Source: Planococcus wigleyi
GTDB taxonomy: Bacteria; Bacillota; Bacilli; Bacillales_A; Planococcaceae
Assembly (NCBI RefSeq): GCF_014836985.1
Contig: NZ_JACSPU010000005.1
Span: 62,001-126,000 of the forward strand
Direction: 5' to 3'
DNA: 64,000 nt
The notes below the pieces were generated by a model. It searched no databases. It saw nothing but the letters and a program-made list of their open reading frames with translations, and was not told the origin of the DNA. Position 1 is the stretch's first letter. Each line of letters begins with the position of its first letter. Positions 16,367-26,057 of this stretch are shown one piece after another. The position numbers were made by a program, and so were the translations under genes.

Positions 16367-17137
16367 ATGATTCAAGTGAAAAATTTAACTGTACGTTACC
16401 CAAATATGAAAACCGAAGCGCTTGCTGATGTCAGCCTGTCTCTCGAAAAAGACGATTTTGTCTGTGTACTAGGCAAAAGTGGTGCAGGAAAGTCAACATT
16501 CATCCGTTGCTTGAACGGCCTCCAAAAGCCCACTGGCGGGGAAATCCATTTTGATGGGCAAGACATTTCTTTTCATAACGAAGAACAGCTGCGCAAAGTA
16601 CGCCGCCAGACCGGGATGATCTTTCAACATTTCAGCCTGATTCCCCGCTTAAGCGTCATGCAAAATGTCCTGACCGGCATGTTCGGCTACCGTTCTTCTT
16701 TCAAAAACCTGATTGGTTGGTTCACAGCTGAGGAGTTGGCTTTAGCTAAAAAAGTCATTGAAGATGTCGGCTTGTCGGAAATGGCATATCGGAAAGTCGA
16801 GCACCTGAGCGGCGGACAGAAACAGCGTGTGGGCATTGCCCGTGCCTTGGCCCAACAACCAAAAATTTTGCTTGGAGATGAACCGGTTGCAAGCTTGGAC
16901 CCCGGCACTTCCAATCATATCTTCACGCTGCTGACGGAAATGCATGAGCGTTTGAACCTGCTGACCATCATCAATGTTCATGACATTGAATTGGCGAAAC
17001 GCTATGCTACCCGCATCCTGGCTTTAAAAGACGGCAAGTTGATCTTCGACGGGCCACCTGAAAAATTCTCTGATTCCCAATACCGGGAAACTTATACATC
17101 CGAACCGCAAACGGCTTATTTCGATGCTGGAATTTGA
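16367..17137 (+). CDS. PhnC-like ABC transporter ATP-binding protein
   Basis: A 256-residue ATPase with Walker A GKSGAGKST (35-43), signature LSGGQKQR and Walker B ILLGDEPVASLDP. The GDEPVASLDP form and the FKNLIGWF insert are characteristic of the PhnC/PtxA group. AAAGGAG lies 6 nt before the ATG. It completes the PhnD-PhnE-PhnC-like importer. The next gene begins only 21 nt after its stop, so the deacetylase is in the same operon. Confidence 0.88.
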   Translation: MIQVKNLTVRYPNMKTEALADVSLSLEKDDFVCVLGKSGAGKSTFIRCLNGLQKPTGGEIHFDGQDISFHNEEQLRKVRRQTGMIFQHFSLIPRLSVMQNVLTGMFGYRSSFKNLIGWFTAEELALAKKVIEDVGLSEMAYRKVEHLSGGQKQRVGIARALAQQPKILLGDEPVASLDPGTSNHIFTLLTEMHERLNLLTIINVHDIELAKRYATRILALKDGKLIFDGPPEKFSDSQYRETYTSEPQTAYFDAGI

Positions 17138-17158
17138 CAGCAAAAGGAGATGATCTTC

Positions 17159-17794
17159 GTGATTAAAAGTCCATGAGCAGTTGACCAATCCAGGGTCGTG
17201 TACGACTCTACTCACCCGCAAATCGTAACGCTCAATCAAGACGGCAGCAACAAGTCTGTGGTCCTCAGTTTTGACGATGGCCCAAGCAAAGTGCTGCCGC
17301 AGATTTTAGACATCCTGAAACAGGAAGCCGTGCCTGCCCTGTTCTTTTGGCAGTCTCGCCTGTTATATCCGGCAAGGCCATGGCAACGGCTGCTGGACGA
17401 GGGACATGTTGTCGGCACACATTCCATGAAACACCGCAATTTGGTGCAGCTGTCCTACGAGGAACAATACCTGGATCTCAAGAACAGCGTAACCCATATT
17501 GAAAGCATCACCGGCACACGGGTTAATTATTTCCGTCCGCCCTATGGACGTTTTGATTCCAATACCTTAAAAGCAGCAAAGGCATTAGGCTTAACAACCG
17601 TCTTGTGGCGAATTGCCTCGATGGATTGGGAACTGAAAGACAATCCCGATCAAATCATTCGCTATGTGGCAGAAAACCTGGAGGATGGCGCCATCATTCT
17701 CTTGCATGAATTAGAGCAAACCGTAGCTATCCTGCCTCAACTGATCCAAGCCATCAAAAAACAGGGCTACAGCTTCTCTTTGCTTCATGAATAG
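17159..17794 (+). CDS. NodB-type deacetylase, candidate selenoprotein (UGA at codon 6)
   Basis: A metal-dependent NodB-fold deacetylase of 211 residues if read from the GTG at 17159, which has AAAAGGAG 9 nt upstream. Codon 6 is TGA (17174-17176), giving MIKSP-U-AVDQSR, and the frame then stays open to the stop. A SECIS-like hairpin follows 22 nt later. Catalytic motifs are intact: SFDDGP (37-42, base D39 and metal D40), H88/H92 in HSMKH, RPPYG (126-130), DW (156-157) and LLHE (181-184). No signal peptide is seen, unlike peptidoglycan deacetylases, so a cytoplasmic small-molecule substrate is likely. A start at the GTG at 17198 would avoid the UGA but has only CAGGG 4 nt upstream. The Sec reading is an inference. 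It is the last gene of the PhnDEC-like operon. Confidence 0.65.
17192..17209 (+). promoter_or_regulatory. SECIS-like hairpin after the UGA of the deacetylase gene
   Basis: A 7-bp stem, AGGGTCG (17192-17198) with CGACTCT (17203-17209, one G-U pair), closes the tetraloop UGUA. The loop starts 22 nt after the UGA and has G in second place, meeting the bacterial SECIS rule. It is longer than the selD hairpin but has the same loop logic. Confidence 0.55.
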
Positions 17795-17799
17795 TAAAA

Positions 17800-17830
17800 A
17801 ACAGCGCCGATTTCCGGCGCTGTTTTTTTA
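17800..17830. terminator. Terminator of the PhnDEC-like/deacetylase operon
   Basis: A 10-bp stem, AACAGCGCCG with CGGCGCTGTT, is followed by seven T residues. It also has an A-run on the left for the converging DinB gene. Confidence 0.9.
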
Positions 17831-17842
17831 TTGACACTCGTT

Positions 17843-18316
17843 TTAATTGTCGTCTTGAGTAGAAGGCGGTGGCCAGGCACCGATCAAACGGCGGGCAAAG
17901 ACCACCTGTCCACCATGGTAGCTATTGTGATTGATGAGAACCATCAACAAATCTGCAGGCGTTCTTTTTCTTCCCCCGATTCCTTCTTCCAATGAATCTT
18001 TGGAAGCTTGCTGCGTCGCTCTTCCCAAGCCTTTCAAAAATCGGGTTACCGCGTCTGTATATTCTTTTTCGTTTGAAGGAGACGGAGAACTGGGCCATGA
18101 TTTTAAATCTTCAGGACTTTCCGTTTTTTCTTCATTCAACTCCACCAATATAAAATCCTGCCAGTAATTCATATGAAACAACAGTTCCCAGACAGAATGG
18201 GGACTGCCTTCCGGTTTTTCGCCAGCCTGTTCCCAACTCAAACCATCAAATAGCATGTCCGTCTGATAATGTGCATACTTTCCTTGCAGCCCGTTCTGTA
18301 AATAACGATTGATCAT
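17843..18316 (-). CDS. DinB-family protein
   Basis: A 157-residue four-helix-bundle protein of the DinB/YfiT type. The three metal-ligand histidines are suggested by LLFHMNYWQD (His near 48) and NHNSYHGGQ (two His near 130-134), followed by the typical RLIGAWPP ending. Such proteins are often metal-dependent transferases that use low-molecular-weight thiols such as bacillithiol, but the substrate here is unknown. AGGAGG lies upstream of the ATG. It is transcribed toward the deacetylase operon. Confidence 0.85.
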   Translation of the reverse strand: MINRYLQNGLQGKYAHYQTDMLFDGLSWEQAGEKPEGSPHSVWELLFHMNYWQDFILVELNEEKTESPEDLKSWPSSPSPSNEKEYTDAVTRFLKGLGRATQQASKDSLEEGIGGRKRTPADLLMVLINHNSYHGGQVVFARRLIGAWPPPSTQDDN

Positions 18317-18463
18317 CCAACATTCCTCCTTCGCATATTATTAATAAAGATTCAACGAAAAAGTCTAAATCCCTTTCAAAAGCGTTGAACCCTATTCAGT
18401 TAGGCCGAGAACTGTGGATAGATCAGATAGCTCTACTAGCAAAATCTCTTAGACAGACACCAA

Positions 18464-20497
18464 TCATTCTCCGTGCTCGTGCAACGTGACACTTTCAATG
18501 TAATTGATGAAGCGCCTCAATTCTTTGGATTGCTCTCTTGTGATGTCGCCTGCAGCATACATCTGGTAAATCTCTGAGCGGCCCATGTCCATGACAATGA
18601 CCCGCAATTCTTCTTTCTGCAGCTCGTATTTCTCATCATACAAAGCTTCCGGCTTTTTCAAACGGCTGATCATCTGCTTGTAATCAGAGATGACTGCATC
18701 CATAATTTTTTTAGGTTTGTATTTTCCTGCTGTTTTTTCAAGCCCTTGCAACGCTGCCTGCAATGCGTGCAACTGAATTTCGCGCCCTTCCTGGAATTCA
18801 ACCAAACGCGTCTCTTCTTCTTTGAGATTCTGTCCTCTAAAGCGCCGCCATGCCCGAATCAGCTTACCTTGCAAATACAAGAACGTTGAACGCGTAGTAT
18901 CAGCAATCACTTCTTCCCGGCGGTCCAAAGAACTTTCAAAGGCTTCGTACACTTCACCAGTCAGCTCTTTTTTGCGATGGAGCTCCTGAATGTATTTTCG
19001 TTCAAGCTTCAATGCCTGTAGGCGGACTTCCCGCATTTTCCGCTGGTACTTTTTATTCGCTTGCTCTGCGGCATCTTCTTCGGGCTGAATCTGTTGGAAC
19101 CGCAATTTGTATTCATCCATCAATTCGTAAGCGGCGGCTTCATTTTCTTCTGTTATTTCAGATTTGATTTTTTTGATCGAATCAAGCAAAATGCGGCGCC
19201 GTGCTTCCTCCAAATCCATTTTCAATTCTTCTTTCCCGTCGGACAGCTGCCCCTTGCTCAGCAGCGGCAGCAGAATCGTCGCAACGATCAACGTGAATAA
19301 AATCGTCCCTGCAGCTAAAAAGAGAATGAGTGAACGATTGGGGAAGGCCTCTCCGGTATCCAATAGAAAAGGCAATGACAAGACCCCGACCATCGTTACT
19401 GTTCCGCGTACTCCCGTTAAACTGACGTATAACGTTAATTTCAAACTGGGTTTAGCGGCTTCTTCCATTTTACCGAAGCGGTATTCATAAACGGAAAACA
19501 GATAAGCCCAAATAAAACGGATTCCAAGAATCATTAAACCGATAGCAACCACATATGAAAAAATCAGCCATAAGCTGGAATTCGGATTTTCCAGAACACC
19601 GCTCATTGAGGTGGGGATATTCAAGCCAAGCAACAGGAACACAATACCGTTCAAAACAAAGAGAATGATTGTCCAAATATTCTCAGTCGCCACTTGTTCT
19701 TCGGCTATAAAGGTTTCAGTCTGCTCCCTAACCAGGGAATGCACAATTCCCGCAACCACCACCGCGATGACACCGGAAGCATGGAGAATATCTTCTGTGA
19801 CAATGAAAATCAAAAACGGAGTCATGATCTGCAACAGGGTATGAAACGTTACATCATTGATGCCTTGCTTACGGAGAACCAAACGGATTCCAATAATCAG
19901 CAATCCGAGTAGGAGACCCAACAACCCGCCAGCAAAAAATTTATAAGAAAAGTCCAAGACAGCTTCCGACAACGAAAAATACCCTGTGACAACAGCCGTC
20001 ACCGCATAGTTAAATGCCACAAGACCTGAGGCGTCATTAATCAGTGACTCGCCTCTCACCAGACTCAGCACTTTCTGCGGAATCCGAATTCGCTGTGCAA
20101 TGCCGTTCACTGCCACCGGATCTGTAGGCGACAGGATAGCCGCTAAGGCAAATGCAGCAGCAAGCGGAATCTCATCAATCAGCCAGTGAATAAAATAACC
20201 GCCGACGATAGTTGTCAGCAACACCAAAATAATGGCATTGCCTAAGATAGGACCTTTCATTTGCCAGAGTTCTTCCCGCGGAAAATGGCGGCCGTCATTA
20301 AATAACAACGGTGCGATAAACAGCAGCAAAAACCATTCCGTTTCGATTTCAAAGGAAATGTCCTGATAAACCAAAACCAAAATAATTCCAAGAGCCACTT
20401 GGATTAATGCCGTAGGGATAAAAGGAATATAATGGCTCACGACATTTGAAATAAGCAGACAAATCAGCAAAAGAAAGATGGTAAGCAATAAGTCCAT
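18464..20497 (-). CDS. Na+/H+ antiporter, CPA1 family (NhaK/NhaP type)
   Basis: A 677-residue antiporter that exports Na+ or K+ in exchange for protons. The N-terminal 400 residues hold about twelve membrane segments, with SPTDPVAV and GESLINDASGLVAF carrying the ion-binding acidic residues, and GVRGTVTMV. The remaining 270 residues are a charged, helical cytoplasmic tail, as in Bacillus NhaK (about 670 residues). I chose the ATG at 20497 (MDLLLT) because GGAG lies 7 nt upstream. A longer frame to 20575 lacks a site. Confidence 0.9.
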   Translation of the reverse strand: MDLLLTIFLLLICLLISNVVSHYIPFIPTALIQVALGIILVLVYQDISFEIETEWFLLLFIAPLLFNDGRHFPREELWQMKGPILGNAIILVLLTTIVGGYFIHWLIDEIPLAAAFALAAILSPTDPVAVNGIAQRIRIPQKVLSLVRGESLINDASGLVAFNYAVTAVVTGYFSLSEAVLDFSYKFFAGGLLGLLLGLLIIGIRLVLRKQGINDVTFHTLLQIMTPFLIFIVTEDILHASGVIAVVVAGIVHSLVREQTETFIAEEQVATENIWTIILFVLNGIVFLLLGLNIPTSMSGVLENPNSSLWLIFSYVVAIGLMILGIRFIWAYLFSVYEYRFGKMEEAAKPSLKLTLYVSLTGVRGTVTMVGVLSLPFLLDTGEAFPNRSLILFLAAGTILFTLIVATILLPLLSKGQLSDGKEELKMDLEEARRRILLDSIKKIKSEITEENEAAAYELMDEYKLRFQQIQPEEDAAEQANKKYQRKMREVRLQALKLERKYIQELHRKKELTGEVYEAFESSLDRREEVIADTTRSTFLYLQGKLIRAWRRFRGQNLKEEETRLVEFQEGREIQLHALQAALQGLEKTAGKYKPKKIMDAVISDYKQMISRLKKPEALYDEKYELQKEELRVIVMDMGRSEIYQMYAAGDITREQSKELRRFINYIESVTLHEHGE

Positions 20498-20709
20498 AAC
20501 TGTTCTCCATTCCGCTCTAATTTTGAGCCTTCTCAATATGAGTATTTTATGTATACCCAAAATCTGTTGCTGCATACGCAGATTCGGAGTATTTCGTTCA
20601 GAGTTTTGATCTTGCAGCCCTTTGTTTCCGTTAAACTATTTTCTTCAACTCAAAGATCTTGTTATGTGAATTCGGGTATAGGTAGTTAAAATACTCAGGA
20701 GGTGCTTCG

Positions 20710-21447
20710 ATGTTCTATCTGAGCCTGGCGTTTATTATCGGTTTCATGTTAATTCATATCTTTACGAATTACATTAAGTTCCTGGATCGCAAACCGAAAA
20801 ACAGGTTAATGTCTTTTGTATCCGGCGGCTCGATTGCTTACGTCTTCCTGCACCTGGTCCCTGAGTTGACCCATTATCAAGAAGTAGCCGAAGAGGCTCA
20901 TTTGCCGACTTGGTTGGAAAACCTTGATTATGTGACTTACCTTGCGACTCTTGCCGGCATCGCTTTTTTCTACGGGATCAGTCAATTGAATGACAAATCC
21001 CAAGAAAAAAACAAAAGACAAAAAGACCTCACACGACCGAGCAAACCGGTTTTCGCATTGGATATTCTTTCGTTCTCCCTTTATAACGTGCTGATCGGCT
21101 ATCTGCTTATTGATTTGAGCGGCGATAAGCTCATCGATTACTTCATTTACTTTATTGTTTTTTCCTTTCATTTTATCGCCAATAATCGGGTCCTGCATTT
21201 GACCCATGAAGAACTTTATACCCGAATTGGCCGCTGGACCCTTGCTTTGTCCGTATTAGCTGGATGGGTACTTTATAATTTCACGGAAACTACCGAGTTG
21301 AATATTGCGTTTTTCTCTGCCTTCCTTACTGGAGGCGTCATTTTGAATATCTTAAACGATGAACTTCCAGTCGAGAAAAACAGCAGCTATCCTTCATTCG
21401 TCGCTGGCCTAGTTATTATCACTGTATTATTGCAAGTCATCCTGTAA
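20710..21447 (+). CDS. Multi-pass membrane protein of unknown function, ZIP-like features
   Basis: A 245-residue protein with about seven hydrophobic segments. VFLHLVPEL and FSFHFIANN recall the histidine/acidic metal sites of ZIP-type transporters, but the match is partial and the protein may not move metals. AGGAGG lies 7 nt before the ATG. It is divergent from the Na+/H+ antiporter gene, with about 210 nt between them. Confidence 0.7.
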   Translation: MFYLSLAFIIGFMLIHIFTNYIKFLDRKPKNRLMSFVSGGSIAYVFLHLVPELTHYQEVAEEAHLPTWLENLDYVTYLATLAGIAFFYGISQLNDKSQEKNKRQKDLTRPSKPVFALDILSFSLYNVLIGYLLIDLSGDKLIDYFIYFIVFSFHFIANNRVLHLTHEELYTRIGRWTLALSVLAGWVLYNFTETTELNIAFFSAFLTGGVILNILNDELPVEKNSSYPSFVAGLVIITVLLQVIL

Positions 21448-21536
21448 GGGATGGCTTTTCGGTTTGAATGTTTACTTTTCACCTTAAAGTGGTACAAAAG
21501 ATATATGTATTAATCTGAAAAATCTGATATTAATAA

Positions 21537-22736
<1,200 letters not shown>

Positions 22737-22779
22737 GTAGTCGTCGCCGAAACGAATATTTCCGGAGGGAGCTGTTTCT

Positions 22780-23919
22780 ATGAAGATCATGATCGTCACC
22801 GAAACTTTTCTGCCTTCTACGGACGGAATCGTTACGCGATTGACAGCCTGTATCCGTTGGCTTCACCGTGATGGCCACGAAGTCCAAATCATTGCACCAG
22901 ATTTGGGTGTTCGTGAATTTGACGGGGCTTTCATAAAAGGAGTCCCAGCTTTTGCATTCCCATTTTATCGTTCCAAAAAATTCGCTTTTCCCAATCCTGT
23001 AGTCAAAAAATATATGGCAGCGTTTAATCCGGATATCGTTCACGTCGTCAATCCTGCAGTTGTCGGTTATTCCGGAGTCACTTACGCGAAAAAACTGGAC
23101 ATTCCATTGATTGCTTCCTACCATACCCATATCCCTCAGTATATGTCCTATTACAAATTGGGCAAATTAGATTGGCTGATGTGGTGGTTTATGAAAAAGA
23201 TGCACAATCAGGCTGACCTCAATTTATGTACTTCTCACACTGTTTTGGAGGAGTTGAATCAAAAGGGCTTTGAACGGATGCAGGTCTGGAAGCGCGGCGT
23301 TGATACCCAACAATTCCATCCAAAGCATTCCAGTACAGCTATGCGTAACAGGTTATCCGGGGGACAACCAGATAAAATCCTCCTTCTCCACGTTGGCCGC
23401 CTGGCAGCTGAAAAAGAAATCGAAAAAATCCGGGATGTCTTAACTGCATCAAGCCAGTTTTGTATGGCACTTGTCGGAGATGGCCCGCACCGAAAGCAAC
23501 TCGAAAAACATTTTGCTGGTACACCCACCGTATTTACCGGCTTTATTCATGGACAGGAACTGGCTTCAGCCTTTGCTTCATCTGATGCGTTCATCTTCCC
23601 TTCCACTACCGAAACCTTGGGGCTGGTCATCATGGAAGCAATGGCTTCGGGTCTTCCGGTAGTGGCAGCTGAAAGTGGACCTACAAAAGAACAAGTTACC
23701 CATCGGAGAAACGGACTGCTCTACAATTCAAAAGATCCCGACAGTTTCAAGAAAACCGTTCGCCTATTGGAAAATAGCTCCTTTCGAAAACAGCTGGCAC
23801 AACAAGCTGTGGCTGATGTGTCAGAGTTAGGCTGGGCTGCCGCCGCAGAACAAATTCGGGATTTGTACAGACAGGTAGCCGATGCGAAGACCGCGAATTC
23901 CTTGGAAGCAGCTGAATAA
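22780..23919 (+). CDS. sqdX: Sulfoquinovosyl/glycosyl transferase, SqdX-like GT4
   Basis: A 379-residue GT-B enzyme that probably transfers sulfoquinovose from its UDP form to diacylglycerol. The N-terminus reads VTETFLPSTDGIVTRL, typical of SqdX and MgtA-like lipid glycosyltransferases. SYHTHIPQYMSYY and WKRGVDTQQFHP follow, with the donor motif TETLGLVIMEAMASG (E-x7-E). There is no membrane segment, so it is peripheral to the membrane. GGAGGG lies 9 nt before the ATG, 43 nt after sqdB. A mannosyl or glucosyl lipid transferase is the alternative, but the partner gene favours sulfolipid. Confidence 0.82.
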   Translation: MKIMIVTETFLPSTDGIVTRLTACIRWLHRDGHEVQIIAPDLGVREFDGAFIKGVPAFAFPFYRSKKFAFPNPVVKKYMAAFNPDIVHVVNPAVVGYSGVTYAKKLDIPLIASYHTHIPQYMSYYKLGKLDWLMWWFMKKMHNQADLNLCTSHTVLEELNQKGFERMQVWKRGVDTQQFHPKHSSTAMRNRLSGGQPDKILLLHVGRLAAEKEIEKIRDVLTASSQFCMALVGDGPHRKQLEKHFAGTPTVFTGFIHGQELASAFASSDAFIFPSTTETLGLVIMEAMASGLPVVAAESGPTKEQVTHRRNGLLYNSKDPDSFKKTVRLLENSSFRKQLAQQAVADVSELGWAAAAEQIRDLYRQVADAKTANSLEAAE

Positions 23920-23953
23920 GGGATTCAGCATTCCGCCAGAACTGAGGAGCCTC

Positions 23954-24409
23954 ATGGGAAACAACGAAAAATCAAAAACTTCTATCCAAACTTTGCAGTT
24001 TACGATTATCGGTTTATCGAATGCGGCGGTGGATATCGGTTCGCTCAATCTATTGCTGCTGCTGCACCCAACTAACCATAACCTTACTTTGACGATTTTC
24101 AATACTGTTGCCTATTGCTTAGCGGTGGGCAATAGCTATATCTGGAATTCCATGATTACATTTCGTTATGCCGCACGTGGAAGTTCCAAGCAGCGCTTCG
24201 GCTTTATCCTGCAGGGCTTGTTCAGTCTATTGATTAATAACAGCGTTTTCTTGGTATTTAATTTCTTTTTCCAATTCATTGGCATGCCAACATGGATTCG
24301 CCATAATTCAGCAAAAGCTTTGGCAATGTTCGCTTCCTTTACAGCCAGTTTCTTTATGATGAAGTACTTTGTTTTTGAAGAACAGCCAAGAAGAAACCAT
24401 CGTCCATAA
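23954..24409 (+). CDS. GtrA-family membrane protein
   Basis: A 151-residue protein with four hydrophobic segments and the GtrA pattern (QFTIIGLSNAAVDIGSLN at the start, NSYIWNSMITF in the middle). GtrA proteins are thought to help flip lipid-linked sugars, so moving a glycolipid of this operon across the membrane is a reasonable guess. I chose the ATG at 23954, 4 nt after GAGGAG. An in-frame ATG at 23882 would overlap sqdX by 38 nt. It is followed by a terminator. Confidence 0.82.
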   Translation: MGNNEKSKTSIQTLQFTIIGLSNAAVDIGSLNLLLLLHPTNHNLTLTIFNTVAYCLAVGNSYIWNSMITFRYAARGSSKQRFGFILQGLFSLLINNSVFLVFNFFFQFIGMPTWIRHNSAKALAMFASFTASFFMMKYFVFEEQPRRNHRP

Positions 24410-24419
24410 GAAGCTACAC

Positions 24420-24452
24420 CCAAACGCCTATCGACATTAGATAGGCGTTTAG
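24420..24452 (+). terminator. Terminator of the sulfolipid operon
   Basis: A 10-bp stem, AAACGCCTAT/ATAGGCGTTT, with a short loop. The T-run is weak (TTTAG). Confidence 0.6.
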
Positions 24453-24671
24453 CGCAATTCTCAGAAATAGGAGAGACAATCGGTTTTCAAGCAATGCTCG
24501 CATAAAATAATCCGCTTCACACATATGGTTAAAACTTCAATTTCGTAGTATTCTGTATGTAACGATTATCTAATAATTTTATTATTGGTAAAGATAAACA
24601 GATGGAATTTATTTGACTTTTACTCAGGGACATTCCGCTCGCCATCTTATTAACTTCAAGGAGTGAAATCA

Positions 24672-25817
24672 GTGAATTCCCGCAGAAAATATATTATTCC
24701 ATCCATAATTGCCGCAGCGCTTTTTCTAACTGGGTGTGCCACCGAGCAGACCTCCGTTGCCGATGAAAACCACGAGCTTGTTTTTGAAGGCCGCAAGCTA
24801 CCAATTGCCACCTCTCCTTCGGAAGTGGGCTTGACTGCGTCTGCGACATTGTCAGCAGTCGGAGACATACTCATACACGAACGCGTCTATAAAGATGCCT
24901 TAACCGAAGAAGGCTATGATTTCAATCCTATGCTCGAAACAGTGAAACCTTTCATGGAACAAGCGGATATTACCGTCGCCAATTCGGAAAGTATAATTGG
25001 AGGAAGCGAAATCGGCCTCTCCACCTATCCTGCTTTCAACAGCCCTTACGAAGTGGGAGATGCTTTAAAGCAGGCAGGCGTTGATGTCGTGACTCTCGCC
25101 AATAACCATACACTCGATCGTGGAGTTCCAGCCATTGAAAATGCTGTCCGTTATTGGGACCAAATCGGAATGGTCCATGCTGGCTCTTATTTATCCGCTG
25201 ATGACCGCTCGGCAATCGCTTTGATGACGCGAAATGATATCACGTTTTCTTTCTTATCCTATACCTATGGAACGAATGGAATCGAGACACCCGCTGGCAG
25301 GGACTATTTGGTTAACCGGATTGATCCGGCTATCATTCAGCAAGATTTGAAACGCGCACGAGAGAAATCAGATGTAGTCGTTTTAAACCTTCACTTTGGA
25401 GTAGAATATCAAAAAATGCCAAATGCCGAACAGATTGAACTGGCACAGTTTGCCGCTGAAAATGGAGCCGATATTATACTCGGGCATCATCCGCATGTGC
25501 TGCAGCCCCCTGAATGGATTGACACTGCAGATGGCCGCAAAGTGTTCGTGGTTTATTCTCTGGGGAATTTTCTGTCTGGCCAAGATGAACCGGACCGTCA
25601 AATCGGCGCGATTCTCCATCTTGATATTGAAAAAAAAGTGACGGCTGATTCAACTGCCATCACCATTCAGAATCCAGCTTTTACACCAACATTTGTCCGA
25701 AGCTCAAATGAAAAAGGCTATCACGTGGATTTATTGAAAAACGTTGATCCCGCTTTAAACACAGTCACCAAAAATCATCTCTCCACTTGGATCAGCGATC
25801 TTCAGTTTATTGAATAA
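24672..25817 (+). CDS. CapA-like lipoprotein (poly-gamma-glutamate synthesis/metallophosphatase fold)
   Basis: A 381-residue lipoprotein with lipobox FLTGC and a calcineurin-like CapA domain. VGDILIHERVY, ANSES, LANNHTLDRG, HFGVEYQ, HHPHVLQP and YSLGNFL are the metal-site and family motifs. Proteins of this type act in capsular polyglutamate production or on cell-wall material. No capB or capC is nearby, so a poly-gamma-glutamate role is unproven. I chose the GTG at 24672, 8 nt after AAGGAG, over one at 24663 that overlaps the site. Confidence 0.85.
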   Translation: MNSRRKYIIPSIIAAALFLTGCATEQTSVADENHELVFEGRKLPIATSPSEVGLTASATLSAVGDILIHERVYKDALTEEGYDFNPMLETVKPFMEQADITVANSESIIGGSEIGLSTYPAFNSPYEVGDALKQAGVDVVTLANNHTLDRGVPAIENAVRYWDQIGMVHAGSYLSADDRSAIALMTRNDITFSFLSYTYGTNGIETPAGRDYLVNRIDPAIIQQDLKRAREKSDVVVLNLHFGVEYQKMPNAEQIELAQFAAENGADIILGHHPHVLQPPEWIDTADGRKVFVVYSLGNFLSGQDEPDRQIGAILHLDIEKKVTADSTAITIQNPAFTPTFVRSSNEKGYHVDLLKNVDPALNTVTKNHLSTWISDLQFIE

Positions 25818-25850
25818 ACACATAGAGCCAATAGCTCTATGTGTTTTTTT
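25817..25850 (+). terminator. Terminator of the CapA-like gene
   Basis: A 12-bp stem, AACACATAGAGC/GCTCTATGTGTT, is followed by a run of T. Confidence 0.92.
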
Positions 25851-25923
25851 ATAAAAACAAACGGGGTTTGAACTCCTTTATAGTTCGGGTATTTGATATT
25901 ATCATTAAAAAGGTGGGATGGTT

Positions 25924-26010
25924 ATGCGAATTTCCTGTATGGGCAGCCTGCTCATTTCAATTATTCTCTCGATTATTTTGACGATTTTATTGAACCTGCT
26001 GTTTTTTTAG
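25924..26010 (+). CDS. 28-residue hydrophobic peptide
   Basis: A short frame encoding MRISCMGSLLISII followed by an Ile/Leu-rich stretch that ends LLNLLFF, forming a single membrane segment with a basic residue at the N-terminus. AAAGGTGG lies 6-8 nt before the ATG. It stands alone between two terminators. Its size and composition resemble small membrane peptides and type I toxin-like peptides, but no antisense RNA or family is recognised. Confidence 0.45.
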   Translation: MRISCMGSLLISIILSIILTILLNLLFF

Positions 26011-26018
26011 ACAAAAAA

Positions 26019-26053
26019 ACAAACCCGCCCTCTTAGTCATGAGAGCGGGTTTG
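26019..26053. terminator. Bidirectional terminator between the small peptide and the alpha/beta hydrolase
   Basis: The stem AAACCCGC-CTCT pairs with AGAGCGGGTTT. An A-run on the left serves the minus-strand gene. Confidence 0.8.
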
Positions 26054-26057
26054 CTGA

